Shown here piece after piece: positions 16,937 to 26,038 of a stretch of 64,000 bases of DNA (position 1 is its first letter; the number at the start of each line of letters is the position of its first letter). The notes under the pieces were generated by a model. That model saw nothing but the letters and a program-made list of their open reading frames with translations, was not told where the DNA came from and searched no databases. The stretch spans positions 3,596,001 through 3,660,000 of the forward strand of contig NZ_CP023702.1 in assembly GCF_008704555.1 (NCBI RefSeq), in the 5' to 3' direction. The DNA is from Streptomyces nitrosporeus. GTDB taxonomy: Bacteria > Actinomycetota > Actinomycetes > Streptomycetales > Streptomycetaceae. Both the position numbers and the translations under genes were made by a program.

Positions 16937-16959
16937 CCCCTCCGGTGGCCGGAGGGGCG
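16937..16959. promoter_or_regulatory. inverted repeat between secreted-protein gene and hrpA
   Basis: GCCCCTCCGG and CCGGAGGGGC form a perfect 10-bp hairpin with a 3-base loop in the divergent promoter region. It could be an operator or an RNA hairpin; nothing decides between them. Confidence 0.4.
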
Positions 16960-17095
16960 CGTTCCGGTCACCGGAGCCGTGCCGTTCCCGGTTCCTCCGG
17001 TCGTGTGACGCGCGGCGGGCGGGCGGGCCGCGTGACGGAGCCCGCGTGAAATGGGTTCGCCACTCCTCGTACCCGGGTGAGATCCTGGGGTCCGT

Positions 17096-20000
17096 ATGTC
17101 TACTTCCTTCGCCGATCTCCAGTCACAGCTCGGGCAGCTCTCGCTCCGCGACGCGCACCGGCTCGGCCGCCGGCTCGAGGGTGCCCGCCGCATCCGCAAG
17201 CCCGAGGCCCGCCGGTCCGTGCTGGAGGAGATCTCCGCCGAGGCCGCCACGGCAGCCGCGCGGCTCGCGGAGCGTGCCGCGCGCGTGCCCGCCCTGTCGT
17301 ATCCCGAACAGCTCCCGGTCAGCCAGAAGAAGGACGAGATCCTCCAGGCGATACGCGACCACCAGGTGGTGATCGTCGCCGGTGAGACCGGGTCCGGGAA
17401 GACCACGCAGATCCCCAAGATCTGCATGGAGCTCGGGCGCGGGGTCCGGGGCATGATCGGGCACACCCAGCCGCGCCGGATCGCGGCCCGTACGGTCGCC
17501 GAACGCGTCGCGGACGAGCTGAGGACCCCGCTCGGCGAGGCCGTCGGCTGGAAGGTGCGCTTCACCGACCAGGTGAACCCCGACGCGACGTTCGTGAAGC
17601 TGATGACGGACGGCATCCTGCTCGCCGAGATCCAGACGGACCGCGAGCTGCTCGCCTACGACACGATCATCATCGACGAGGCCCACGAGCGGTCGCTGAA
17701 CATCGACTTCCTGCTGGGCTACCTGGCCCGGCTGCTGCCGAAGCGCCCCGATCTGAAGGTCGTCGTCACCTCGGCGACCATCGACCCGGAGCGCTTCGCC
17801 CGGCACTTCGGCGACGCCCCGATCGTGGAGGTCAGCGGGCGCACGTACCCGGTCGAGGTGCGCTACCGCCCCCTCCTGGAGGAGGACGGCCAGGACTCCG
17901 ACCGCGACCAGATCACCGCGATCTGCGACGCCGTGGACGAACTCGGCCGCGAGGCCCCGGGGGACGTCCTGGTCTTCCTCTCCGGCGAGCGGGAGATCCG
18001 CGACACGGCGGACGCGCTGAACAAGCGCAGCCTCAAGCACACCGAGGTCCTCCCGCTGTACGCGCGCCTCTCGCACGCCGAGCAGCACCGGGTGTTCCAG
18101 CGCCACACCGGGCGCAGGATCGTTCTGGCGACCAATGTCGCCGAGACCTCGCTGACCGTCCCCGGCATCAAGTACGTCATCGACCCGGGTACCGCGCGCA
18201 TCTCCCGCTACAGCCACCGCACCAAGGTCCAGCGGCTGCCGATCGAGCCGGTCTCCCAGGCCAGCGCCAACCAGCGCAAGGGCCGCTGCGGCCGTACCTC
18301 GGACGGAATCTGCGTCCGGCTGTACTCCGAGGACGACTTCCTGGCCCGCCCGGAGTTCACCGACCCGGAGATCCTGCGGACGAACCTGGCCTCCGTCATC
18401 CTGCAGATGACCGCGGCGGGCCTCGGCGACATCGAGAAGTTCCCCTTCATCGATCCGCCGGACCACCGCAACATCCGCGACGGCATCCAGCTGCTCCAGG
18501 AACTGGGCGCGCTGGACCAGGCGGAGAAGTCCCCCCAGGAGGGCAGGCGGGCACAGCGCCTCACCCCGCTGGGCCGCAAGCTCTCCCAGCTCCCGGTGGA
18601 CCCGCGCCTCGCCCGCATGGTGGTGGAGGCGGACCGCAACGGCTGCGTCCGCGAGGTGATGGTGATCGCCGCGGCGCTCTCCATCCAGGACCCGCGCGAA
18701 CGGCCCGCCGACAAGCAGACCCAGGCCGACCAGCACCACGCCCGCTTCAAGGACGAGACGTCCGACTTCCTGGCGTTCCTGAACCTGTGGCGCTACATCC
18801 GTGAGCAGCAGAAGGAGCGCGGTTCCTCCAGCTTCCGCCGGATGTGCAAGCAGGAGTACCTGAACTTCCTGCGGATCCGCGAGTGGCAGGACATCTACGC
18901 GCAGCTGCGTTCGGTGGCCCGGCAGATGGGCATCCAGCTGAACGAGGAGGACGCGCCGGAGCAGTCGGTGCACACCTCCCTGCTGGCCGGGCTGCTGTCG
19001 CACATCGGGCTGAAGGACACCGAGAAGAACGAGTACCTGGGCGCCCGCAACGCCAAGTTCGCGATCTTCCCCGGCTCCGCGCTGTTCAAGAAGCAGCCGC
19101 GTTTCGTGATGTCGGCGGAGCTGGTCGAGACCTCGCGGCTCTGGGCCCGGGTCAACGCGAAGGTCGAACCCGAGTGGATCGAGCCGCTCGCCCAGCACCT
19201 GCTGAAGCGCACCTACAGCGAGCCGCACTGGGAGAAGGACCAGGCCGCGGTCATGGCGTACGAGCGGGTCACGCTCTACGGGGTGCCGATCGTCGCCCAG
19301 CGCAAGATCAATTTCGGCCGGATCGACCAGGAGACCTCCCGCGACCTGTTCATCCGCAACGCCCTGGTCGAGGGGGACTGGCGCACCCACCACCAGTTCT
19401 TCCACGACAACCGCAAACTGCTCGGCGAGGTCGAGGAGCTGGAGCACCGCGCCCGGCGCCGCGACATCCTCGTGGACGACGAGACGCTCTTCGACTTCTA
19501 CGACAGCCGGATCCCGGAGCACGTCGTCTCCGGCGCCCACTTCGACTCCTGGTGGAAGCACAAGCGCCGTGAGGAGCCGGACGCCCTCGACTTCGAGCGC
19601 TCCATGCTCATCAACGAGAAGGCCTCGGCCGTCACCAAGGACGACTACCCGGACTCCTGGCGGCAGGGCAGGCTGAAGTTCCGGGTGACGTACCAGTTCG
19701 AGCCCGGTGCCGACGCGGACGGTGTGACCGTCCACATCCCGCTCCAGGTCCTCAACCAGGTCACCTCCGAGGGCTTCGACTGGCAGATCCCGGGGCTGCG
19801 CGAGGAGGTCGTCACCGAGCTGATCCGCTCGCTGCCCAAGCCGGTCCGCCGGCACTACGTCCCCGCGCCGAACTACGCGACGAAGTTCCTGGACCGCGCC
19901 GTTCCGCTGCAGGAGCCGCTGCCCGCCACGCTCGCCCGTGAGCTCCAGCGGATGGTCGGGGTCCCGGTGTCCGCCGACGACTTCGACCTCTCCCGCGTAC

Positions 20001-21031
20001 CGGACCATCTGAAGATCACGTTCCGGATCGTCGACGAGCGGCGCCGCAAGGTCGCCGAGGACAAGGACCTGGAGGCGCTGAAGCTCCGGCTGCGCCCCAA
20101 GGCCCGCCAGGCGCTCTCCAAGGCCGCCGCGGCCACCGCGGGACCGTCGGGCGAGTCCGTCGAGCGGTCGGGCCTCACCGACTGGACGATCGGCACCCTG
20201 GACCGGGTCTTCGAGACGCGGCGGGCGGGCCAGCCGGTCAAGGCCTACCCGGCCCTGGTCGACCAGGGTGACACCGTCGCCGTGCGCCTCTTCGACACCG
20301 AGGCCGAGCAGCAGCAGGCGATGTGGCGGGGCACCCGGAAGCTGATCATGCTGAACGTCCCGGTGAACCCCGCCAAGTTCGCCTCGGACAAGCTGACCAA
20401 CCAGCAGAAGCTGGCCCTGTCCCGCAATCCGCACGGCTCCGTCCAGGCGCTGTTCGACGACTGCGCGACGGCGGCGGCCGACCGGCTGATCGCGGCGCAC
20501 GGCGGCCCGGCCTGGGACGAGGCGTCGTTCCGGGCGCTGTACGACAAGGTGCGCGCCGACCTCGTGGAGCTGACGGTGCGCACGGTGGGCCAGGTGCAGC
20601 AGATCCTGGCGGCCTGGCAGGCGTGCGAGCGCCGGCTGAAGACCACCGGCAGCCCGGTCCTGATCAACAACGTCATGGACGTACGGGACCACCTCGCCCG
20701 CCTCGTGCCGCCCGGGTTCGTCACCGCGACCGGGCTGCGCAGGCTGCCGGACCTGATGCGCTACCTGGTCGCCGAGGACCGCCGGCTCCAGCAGATGCCG
20801 ACGAACGTCCAGCGCGACACCACACGCATGGAGAAGGTCCACGAGATGCAGGACGAGTACGCCTGGCTGCTGGAGCAGCTGCCGAAGGGGCGTCCCGTGC
20901 CGCAGGAGGTCCTGGACATCCGCTGGATGATCGAGGAGCTCCGGGTGAGCTACTTCGCCCATGCCCTGGGCACCGCCCAGCCGGTCTCCGACAAGCGGAT
21001 CGTCAAGGCGATCGACGCCGCGGCCCCCTGA
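17096..21031 (+). CDS. hrpA: ATP-dependent RNA helicase HrpA
   Basis: 1311 residues, the normal length for HrpA, a DEAH-box helicase that in E. coli rescues stalled or collided ribosomes and processes mRNA. Motifs in order: GETGSGKTTQIPKI (Walker A), HTQPRRIAARTVAERVA, DEAHERSLN (motif II), VTSATIDPERFARHFG (motif III), LATNVAETSLTVPGI, and QRKGRCGRTSDG (motif VI). The helicase-associated/OB-fold part follows, then the long C-terminal domain typical of HrpA. It stands alone and is followed by tRNA-Asp. Its position beside bldC is the usual one in Streptomyces. Confidence 0.95.
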   Translation: MSTSFADLQSQLGQLSLRDAHRLGRRLEGARRIRKPEARRSVLEEISAEAATAAARLAERAARVPALSYPEQLPVSQKKDEILQAIRDHQVVIVAGETGSGKTTQIPKICMELGRGVRGMIGHTQPRRIAARTVAERVADELRTPLGEAVGWKVRFTDQVNPDATFVKLMTDGILLAEIQTDRELLAYDTIIIDEAHERSLNIDFLLGYLARLLPKRPDLKVVVTSATIDPERFARHFGDAPIVEVSGRTYPVEVRYRPLLEEDGQDSDRDQITAICDAVDELGREAPGDVLVFLSGEREIRDTADALNKRSLKHTEVLPLYARLSHAEQHRVFQRHTGRRIVLATNVAETSLTVPGIKYVIDPGTARISRYSHRTKVQRLPIEPVSQASANQRKGRCGRTSDGICVRLYSEDDFLARPEFTDPEILRTNLASVILQMTAAGLGDIEKFPFIDPPDHRNIRDGIQLLQELGALDQAEKSPQEGRRAQRLTPLGRKLSQLPVDPRLARMVVEADRNGCVREVMVIAAALSIQDPRERPADKQTQADQHHARFKDETSDFLAFLNLWRYIREQQKERGSSSFRRMCKQEYLNFLRIREWQDIYAQLRSVARQMGIQLNEEDAPEQSVHTSLLAGLLSHIGLKDTEKNEYLGARNAKFAIFPGSALFKKQPRFVMSAELVETSRLWARVNAKVEPEWIEPLAQHLLKRTYSEPHWEKDQAAVMAYERVTLYGVPIVAQRKINFGRIDQETSRDLFIRNALVEGDWRTHHQFFHDNRKLLGEVEELEHRARRRDILVDDETLFDFYDSRIPEHVVSGAHFDSWWKHKRREEPDALDFERSMLINEKASAVTKDDYPDSWRQGRLKFRVTYQFEPGADADGVTVHIPLQVLNQVTSEGFDWQIPGLREEVVTELIRSLPKPVRRHYVPAPNYATKFLDRAVPLQEPLPATLARELQRMVGVPVSADDFDLSRVPDHLKITFRIVDERRRKVAEDKDLEALKLRLRPKARQALSKAAAATAGPSGESVERSGLTDWTIGTLDRVFETRRAGQPVKAYPALVDQGDTVAVRLFDTEAEQQQAMWRGTRKLIMLNVPVNPAKFASDKLTNQQKLALSRNPHGSVQALFDDCATAAADRLIAAHGGPAWDEASFRALYDKVRADLVELTVRTVGQVQQILAAWQACERRLKTTGSPVLINNVMDVRDHLARLVPPGFVTATGLRRLPDLMRYLVAEDRRLQQMPTNVQRDTTRMEKVHEMQDEYAWLLEQLPKGRPVPQEVLDIRWMIEELRVSYFAHALGTAQPVSDKRIVKAIDAAAP

Positions 21032-21144
21032 GGACCCCTCACGGGGCCGTGACCGGCCCGGCACACAGGGTGAGTTAGACCTGGACCCGGGCCCTCCTGT
21101 ACAGTCTGTCTTCGCAGCCGGACGCGAGGAAGGCAGCGAAACCT

Positions 21145-21219
21145 GGTCCTGTGGAGCAGTTTGGAGTGCTCGCCACCCTGTCAAGGTGGAGGCCGCGGGT
21201 TCAAATCCCGTCAGGACCG
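21145..21219 (+). tRNA. tRNA-Asp (GUC), second copy
   Basis: Identical over 75 nt to the copy at 14456-14530. A TACAGT at about 21102-21107 with TTAGAC 19 bp upstream may be its promoter. Confidence 0.95.
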
Positions 21220-21226
21220 CAGTAGT

Positions 21227-21259
21227 CGAAGGCCCGGATCCCCTGGATCCGGGCCTTCG
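21227..21259 (+). terminator. terminator after tRNA-Asp
   Basis: CGAAGGCCCGGATCC pairs perfectly with GGATCCGGGCCTTCG around a 3-base loop, 7 bp past the tRNA. Confidence 0.85.
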
Positions 21260-21362
21260 CGCGTCTTGACGACTCCGCCCGGCCCGGGTAACTCCGTAGG
21301 ACGGAGGCCGCCCCTGTTTCCCTCGGCGGGGGGCGGCCCGGCATTCCGGGAGGTCACCTCGC

Positions 21363-21674
21363 ATGGCCACGTCCACGGCACGGCACGAGACCCGCGCACT
21401 GCTGCGCGCCCACCTGGCGGCCGCTACCGGCTACCGCCATCTGACCCGCCACTGCCCGATCTGCTACCGCCTCCTGCGGCTCGCCCAGGAGCCGGTGACG
21501 ACCCCGCAGGCTCCGCAGACTCCACGGGCCGCGGATGCCTCACGGATCCCCCAGGCCCCGGAGGCGTCACGGGCCCCGCAGGCGCCGCACGGCGCCGCAC
21601 CCCTCCCACCTCACCCCGCGGGTGCCGTACGCCCCGCAGAGGGCCACCGGGACACCTCCGGGGAGCCGGCCTGA
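21363..21674 (+). CDS. DUF6274-like small protein
   Basis: 103 residues. The first 45 are the conserved part: ARHETRALLRAHLAAATGYR, then HLTRHCPICYRLLRLA with a Cys-x-x-Cys (CPIC) that may bind zinc or be redox-active. I recall this as the Streptomyces DUF6274 family. The remaining 58 residues are Pro/Ala-rich and low in complexity. GGGAGG lies about 9 bases before the ATG. Function unknown. Confidence 0.75.
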   Translation: MATSTARHETRALLRAHLAAATGYRHLTRHCPICYRLLRLAQEPVTTPQAPQTPRAADASRIPQAPEASRAPQAPHGAAPLPPHPAGAVRPAEGHRDTSGEPA

Positions 21675-22125
21675 CCGGAGGGCGGCACCAGAGGGTCCGC
21701 GCCCTCCCGTGCGGCGCGCGGGAGGGGCCGGAGGCCCCCGCGCACGGTGACCGAAGCCCCCGTACGACACGACCGGCAGCCGCGGCGCCCATGGATCAAT
21801 AGTGGCAGTCCCGGAGTTGGACAAGAGCGCATCGGTGTGACGGGTGTCACGGAAACAGTTTTGGACACCGCGGACTTTACGCACTTCCTACAACTGGCGA
21901 ATTTAATATGTGCAATTGCACTCTCCCTCCACACACACCCCGGGCCGTTCGGCCCTAGCCGGCCCACGCCCCCGCGAACGGTCCCGGGCGGGCCCCGCCC
22001 CGCACCCCGGGCCCGGGGAAAACCGACCCGTCGGCCTTGTTCCACTTCCGGCCACCACGGCGCAGGGGCGCACGCGGAGCGGCACGGCGGACGGCGCGGG
22101 CCCGGCGCCCGGGGAGCGCGGACAC
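21675..22125. other. intergenic region with AT-rich core and palindromes
   Basis: No gene recognised. CCCTCCCG (21702-21709) / CGGGAGGG (21719-21726) may be the terminator of the DUF6274 gene. From about 21836 to 21925 the DNA is clearly AT-richer than its surroundings and holds GTGAC/GTCAC arms within GTGTGACGGGTGTCACGG and a perfect 12-bp palindrome GTGCAATTGCAC at 21910-21921. It looks regulatory or like the promoter of a small RNA running towards the bldC terminator hairpin, but no transcript can be proved from sequence. Confidence 0.4.
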
Positions 22126-22165
22126 AAAAAAGATCGCGCTGGACCCGGCGGAGTCCAGCGCGATC
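22126..22165 (-). terminator. terminator of bldC
   Basis: Perfect 13-bp arms GATCGCGCTGGAC (22132-22144) and GTCCAGCGCGATC (22153-22165) with an 8-base loop. On the minus strand the stem is followed by six T (AAAAAA at 22126-22131 on the plus strand), a textbook intrinsic terminator, rare in such G+C-rich DNA. It is 141 bp past the bldC stop. Confidence 0.9.
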
Positions 22166-22306
22166 GAACGACGTGTCCTGTGATCCCACAGGTGTGACGC
22201 CCGTTGGGGCAGGCGCCCGTCGGATGGAGCTGTGTGGGGGCGCCGGCGGGTTGGGGGACCCTTCGGCAGCCCGGAAACGGCTGTGGTCAGCGGCGACAGG
22301 GGTGTG

Positions 22307-22513
22307 TCAGGCCTCGCTGCGCTGCTGCGGGATACCCGCAAGCAGTGCGCGGACCTCTGCCTCGCGGTAACGGCGGTGTCCACCGAGCGTGCGGATGGAC
22401 GTGAGCTTGCCAGCCTTCGCCCAACGGGTGACCGTCTTCGGGTCCACGCGGAACATCGTGGCGACCTCAGCCGGGGTCAGCAGCGGCTCGGCATCAGGGG
22501 TGCGAGCGGTCAT
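22307..22513 (-). CDS. bldC: developmental regulator BldC (MerR-like)
   Basis: 68 residues from the ATG at 22513, the known size of BldC, with GAGGAGG about 6 bases upstream. The winged-helix DNA-binding part is intact: PLLTPAEVATMFRVDPKTVT, RWAKAGKLTSIRTLGGHRRY, then REAEVRALLAG. BldC is a small one-domain MerR relative that binds DNA cooperatively in a head-to-tail array and delays entry of Streptomyces into differentiation. Neighbouring vdh and hrpA match the conserved locus. A GAACCG/CGGTTC inverted repeat (22535-22554) lies in its leader region. Confidence 0.97.
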   Translation of the reverse strand: MTARTPDAEPLLTPAEVATMFRVDPKTVTRWAKAGKLTSIRTLGGHRRYREAEVRALLAGIPQQRSEA

Positions 22514-23211
22514 GAGCGGCCTCCTCGGGAGAACCGAACCTTCTCGGTTCATTCCTCTAAATTCTGCACCTTGACCCGCGTTGCCCGATATGGCGGACGC
22601 GGGCCGAGTCGGTTATAGGACGAACGGCTTGTCCTCGGCACTACAACTACACCATCCGTCCAGCCGCGTCGGCCAAACCGATGGAATTGCCCTCCCAGGT
22701 GTTCATCAGCGACGGATGCCGATGGACCGTGCCATAGCGGACAGTCACACCCCCGTGACGATCAGTCACAGGGGTGAACAGGAGTCGCCAGAAGTCGTCA
22801 GACCCCCCATAGCGAGCAATGCAGAGCTTTCCGCCCAAAGTTGGGCGGACAGAGTCCTCCCCGGACTCCTTGTCCTATTTTGGCATGAGGAGTAGGGAAC
22901 GGCGCAAGGGCCCCGTTAGTGCTATCCATCACGCTTGAGGCAAAGGCCCGGTTCGGGACGTAGGTCCTGGGTCGAGTCCTCGATCTGACGCCCCACAGAT
23001 CACACGCGTCACTCAGGACTCAGGTTCACGGCTTGTCAGTTCCCGTCATGGCATCTCCGTTCACCTCCACCGCTCCGCTCCGGTCCCTCCGGAGCCTCAC
23101 CGTGTCCTTGATGCCGGACACCTCATGGGTTGTCTCTTCCCTCCCGATCACAGCTCTATGCGGTGCTTATTGTCACTTCCGCGGCTTTTCCGGAGCGGGC
23201 GGTGCCCGCCG
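22514..23211. other. long upstream region of bldC (698 bp)
   Basis: No gene is accepted here. The first 60 bp hold the bldC ribosome site and an inverted repeat. At 22745-22777 an extended palindrome TCACACCCC...GTGAC-GATCA-GTCAC...GGGGTGA is visible, a likely protein-binding site. A 63-codon minus-strand frame (22647-22838) overlaps that palindrome and starts with TTG; it is weakly protein-like but unproved. Around 22900-23050 the sequence is unremarkable. A long, AT-richer control region is expected for a developmental gene. Confidence 0.5.
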
Positions 23212-24054
23212 TCAGTTGGCGGACCGTCTGTCCCGTACGGCGCGCCACCGTTCGACGAGCCGGCCGTACGCGGCGCCCGCGGTCTCCGAATCGCCCTCCC
23301 GCAGGGCCGCGATGCCCTCGGCCACGTCGGCGGCCGAGCGGTCCGAGGCCAGTTCCCCGTCGCTCAGGGCGTGCACCAGCCCGCCGTAGTCCAGCTCGAC
23401 CAGGGCCCGCGGGTGGAACTCCTCCAGCCAGCGGCCGACATCCACCAGCCCCTCGGTCAGCGGTCCTTCGTCGACCGTCTCCCGCAGGGTCCGCAGCGCC
23501 CGCGCGAGCCGGCGCCTCGCCTGCGCCATCGGGGTCCGGTACCGGAGGACGGGGCGGCCGCCGTCCCCGGCCGCCGCGTACTCGCGCTCCTCGTCGTCGA
23601 AGAGGACGAACCAGCGCACCGGTACATGCCACACCGTGGTCCGGATCCAGGGACGGGCGTCCGGATTCCGCATGGCCCACCGCTCGTGATCGGCGGCCGC
23701 CTGGGCCCGCACCACCGGAGGCAGGACGGCGTCCAGCACTTTGGCCGGAAACAGACCATCGAGTTCCTCCAGCGCGAGCCACCCGCGCATCCGGGTCCGC
23801 CACGGACAGACGCACACCACCCCGTCGACCTCGGCCACGAAGGCGTCCCCGCTCTCGTGCACCGGCACCGGGACCGGCGGGGTGGGGACCAAGTCCGCCA
23901 GCGAGCGCCGCAGTTCGTCCTGCGCCGTGGGAAGCGACGGGCGCGTGGCGTAGCGCGCCCAGTGGCTCCGCTCGGGCTCCGGGAAGGCGGCGAGCGGCTC
24001 ATACACCCGCAGGTAGGACGTGTAGGGAACGAGCACCGAAGACACCACCGACAT
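23212..24054 (-). CDS. conserved hypothetical protein beside vdh
   Basis: 280 residues from the ATG at 24054 (MSVVSSVLVPYTSYLRVYEP). A soluble protein without membrane segments. Blocks such as DARPWIRTTVWHVPVRWFVL and RTPMAQARRRLARALRTLRE look well conserved in the genus, from memory of this locus. A pair CVCPW in the middle may be a metal or structural site. It is divergent from vdh with 175 bp between the starts, so a shared control region is possible. No function can be assigned. Confidence 0.75.
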   Translation of the reverse strand: MSVVSSVLVPYTSYLRVYEPLAAFPEPERSHWARYATRPSLPTAQDELRRSLADLVPTPPVPVPVHESGDAFVAEVDGVVCVCPWRTRMRGWLALEELDGLFPAKVLDAVLPPVVRAQAAADHERWAMRNPDARPWIRTTVWHVPVRWFVLFDDEEREYAAAGDGGRPVLRYRTPMAQARRRLARALRTLRETVDEGPLTEGLVDVGRWLEEFHPRALVELDYGGLVHALSDGELASDRSAADVAEGIAALREGDSETAGAAYGRLVERWRAVRDRRSAN

Positions 24055-24229
24055 GCAGCAGATCGTGTCACGCCGGTACTCCGCCAGGGGGTGATCCCCG
24101 GCACCCGCCGGATTCCGCGTGTCCCGAGGACTTACGCTCTTGCCCAGCCGGGCCGGCCGTGCCGGTCGGCCCGGGGTCCTCCCCACCTTCAGGAGGGCCT
24201 CCGCCGCTTCGTTCTTGGGAGTCACCACA

Positions 24230-25312
24230 GTGACCGATGTGACCAACGGCGTCCTGCACACCCTGTTCCACTCGGATCAGGGGGGCCACGAGCAAGTCGT
24301 GATCTGCCAGGACCCTGCCAGCGGCCTCAAGGCCGTCATCGCCCTCCACTCCACCGCCCTGGGCCCGGCCCTCGGCGGCACCCGCTTCTACCCGTACGCC
24401 TCCGAGCAGGAGGCGGTCGCCGACGCGCTGAGGCTCTCGCGCGGCATGTCGTACAAGAACGCCCTGGCCGGCCTCGGCCACGGGGGCGGCAAGGCCGTCA
24501 TCATCGGAGACCCCGACCGAATCAAGACCGACGAACTGCTCCTGGCCTACGGCCGGTTCGTGGCCTCGCTCGGCGGACGGTACGTGACGGCCTGCGACGT
24601 CGGCACCTACGTCGCCGACATGGACGTCGTCGCCCGCGAGTGCCGCTGGACCACCGGGCGCTCCCCGGAGAACGGCGGCGCGGGCGACTCCTCGGTGCTG
24701 ACGGCGTTCGGCGTCTTCCAGGGCATGCGGGCCAGCGCCCAGCACCTGTGGGGCGACCCGACCCTGCGGGGGCGCAAGGTCGGTGTCGCCGGCGTCGGCA
24801 AGGTCGGCCACCACCTCGTCCGGCACCTGCTCGACGACGGGGCCGAGGTCGTCGTCACCGATGTCCGCGAGGAGTCCGTACGCCGCGTGACCGACCTGCA
24901 CCCCGAGGTCTCGGTCGCCGCCGACACGGACGCCCTGATCCGCACCGAAGGGCTCGACATCTACGCCCCGTGCGCGCTCGGCGGCGCCCTCGACGACACG
25001 ACCGTGCCGGTGCTCACCGCGCGGGTGGTGTGCGGCGCCGCCAACAACCAGCTCGCGCACCCGGGGGTGGAGAAGGACCTGGCCGACCGGTCGATCCTGT
25101 ACGCACCCGACTACGTGGTGAACGCGGGCGGCGTGATCCAGGTCGCGGACGAGCTGCACGGTTTCGACTTCGACCGGTGCAAGGCGAAGGCGGCGCGGAT
25201 CTTCGACACCACGCTGGCCATCTTCGCACGTGCGAAGAGTGATGGGATCCCGCCGGCCGCGGCGGCCGACCGGATCGCCGAACAGCGCATGGCGGACGCC
25301 CGCCGGGGCTGA
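24230..25312 (+). CDS. vdh: valine (branched-chain amino acid) dehydrogenase
   Basis: 360 residues from a GTG at 24230 ([20 protein letters not shown]), chosen because GGGAG lies 10 bases upstream and it matches the family start; further in-frame codons upstream are not family-like. The Glu/Leu/Phe/Val dehydrogenase signatures are present: [15 protein letters not shown] with the catalytic lysine and [14 protein letters not shown] as the NAD-binding loop. It oxidatively deaminates valine, leucine and isoleucine to keto acids, feeding precursors for branched fatty acids and polyketides. It is followed by a hairpin terminator. Confidence 0.95.
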   Translation: MTDVTNGVLHTLFHSDQGGHEQVVICQDPASGLKAVIALHSTALGPALGGTRFYPYASEQEAVADALRLSRGMSYKNALAGLGHGGGKAVIIGDPDRIKTDELLLAYGRFVASLGGRYVTACDVGTYVADMDVVARECRWTTGRSPENGGAGDSSVLTAFGVFQGMRASAQHLWGDPTLRGRKVGVAGVGKVGHHLVRHLLDDGAEVVVTDVREESVRRVTDLHPEVSVAADTDALIRTEGLDIYAPCALGGALDDTTVPVLTARVVCGAANNQLAHPGVEKDLADRSILYAPDYVVNAGGVIQVADELHGFDFDRCKAKAARIFDTTLAIFARAKSDGIPPAAAADRIAEQRMADARRG

Positions 25313-25335
25313 CCGGCGGCCCGGGGCGCTCCCGT

Positions 25336-25371
25336 GACGGCCCGGACCCACGGCGGGTCCGGCGGGCCGTC
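25336..25371 (+). terminator. terminator of vdh
   Basis: GACGGCCCGGACCC and GGGTCCGGCGGGCCGTC form a long stem with one small bulge and a 5-base loop, 24 bp past the stop. Confidence 0.8.
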
Positions 25372-25634
25372 AGGGGGCGCCCCGGGGAGACAAGACTCAC
25401 TCCGGTCGGCGGACCGGCCGTCCGCAAGAGGTTAAAATCGGCCTTGACCAGCGAGGACATGCTTCTCGGCGATCCCGTGAACAGGCGCGCACCGCGGGCG
25501 GCGTACCGTATGGCCGACGGAGCAGGTACCGTTGAAGTCATAGGCACGGTCTCTCAGCCGAGAGTCCGTCCTGAAATATGAACGCGTGTCAAGACTCTGG
25601 GGCCGTCGAGCCCCGTCACCGAGGGGGTCGAGCC
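25372..25634. other. upstream region of the DUF3073 gene
   Basis: 263 bp without a recognised gene between the vdh terminator and the next start. Short AT-richer patches (AAGAGGTTAAAATCGGCCTTG at about 25427-25447 and TTGAAGTCATAGGCACGG at 25531-25548) are the best places for a promoter. Confidence 0.4.
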
Positions 25635-25883
25635 ATGGGGCGCGGCCGGGCAAAGGCCAAGCAGGCAAAGGTCGCCCGCCAGCTGAAGTACAGCACCGGC
25701 GGGACTGACCTGTCGCGTCTGGCTCATGAGCTGGGCGCATCGACTTCGAGTCAACCACCGAACGCCAAGCCGTTCGAGGATGACGACGAGGAAGACCCGT
25801 ACGCACGGTACGCGGATCTGTACAACGACGACGCGGACGAGGACGAACAGTCCGGTCCGTCGTCACAGCGTCGCGGCGCTTGA
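25635..25883 (+). CDS. DUF3073 family protein
   Basis: 82 residues. The N-terminus MGRGRAKAKQAKVARQLKYS is strongly basic and is the family hallmark. The C-terminal half is very acidic (FEDDDEEDPYARYADLYNDD). Such charge-split proteins are conserved throughout actinobacteria next to purM/purF; function is unknown, with nucleic-acid or ribosome association a guess from the basic end. GAGGGGG precedes the ATG. A strong terminator separates it from convergent purM. Confidence 0.9.
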   Translation: MGRGRAKAKQAKVARQLKYSTGGTDLSRLAHELGASTSSQPPNAKPFEDDDEEDPYARYADLYNDDADEDEQSGPSSQRRGA

Positions 25884-25900
25884 CCTCGCGCTGACACATC

Positions 25901-25930
25901 AACCCGGTCCGGGCCCGCCCGGACCGGGTT
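25901..25930. terminator. terminator between DUF3073 gene and purM
   Basis: AACCCGGTCCGGGC (with CCG loop) pairs with CCCGGACCGGGTT, perfect over 13 bp. It sits between convergent genes and can serve both. A second palindromic patch, twice GGTACCGGGCCCGGT at about 25990-26020, may help end purM. Confidence 0.85.
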
Positions 25931-26038
25931 CTGTGCTGTCCGGATCTCCGGGTTCCGTGCCGCCCGGGTCTTGTCCGCCCGGGCGGGGCGGTACCGGGCC
26001 CGGTGGGGTACCGGGCCCGGTGCCGGACCGTCGTCCCG

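Noticed and set aside
17123..21376. 1417-codon open frame antisense to hrpA
   Set aside because: Shadow of hrpA: its sequence is Val/Gly/Arg/Leu-rich without domain features and it runs through a tRNA gene.
21908..21958. 16-codon peptide starting MCNCTLPPHT
   Set aside because: It overlaps the GTGCAATTGCAC palindrome, has no ribosome site and no sign of conservation.
22647..22838. 63-codon minus-strand frame upstream of bldC
   Set aside because: TTG start, no ribosome site, and it overlaps a palindromic control region. Kept only as a remark.
22915..22985. tRNA-like stretch (GGTCGAGTCC)
   Set aside because: Only a T-arm-like motif; no acceptor, D-arm or anticodon stem can be formed.
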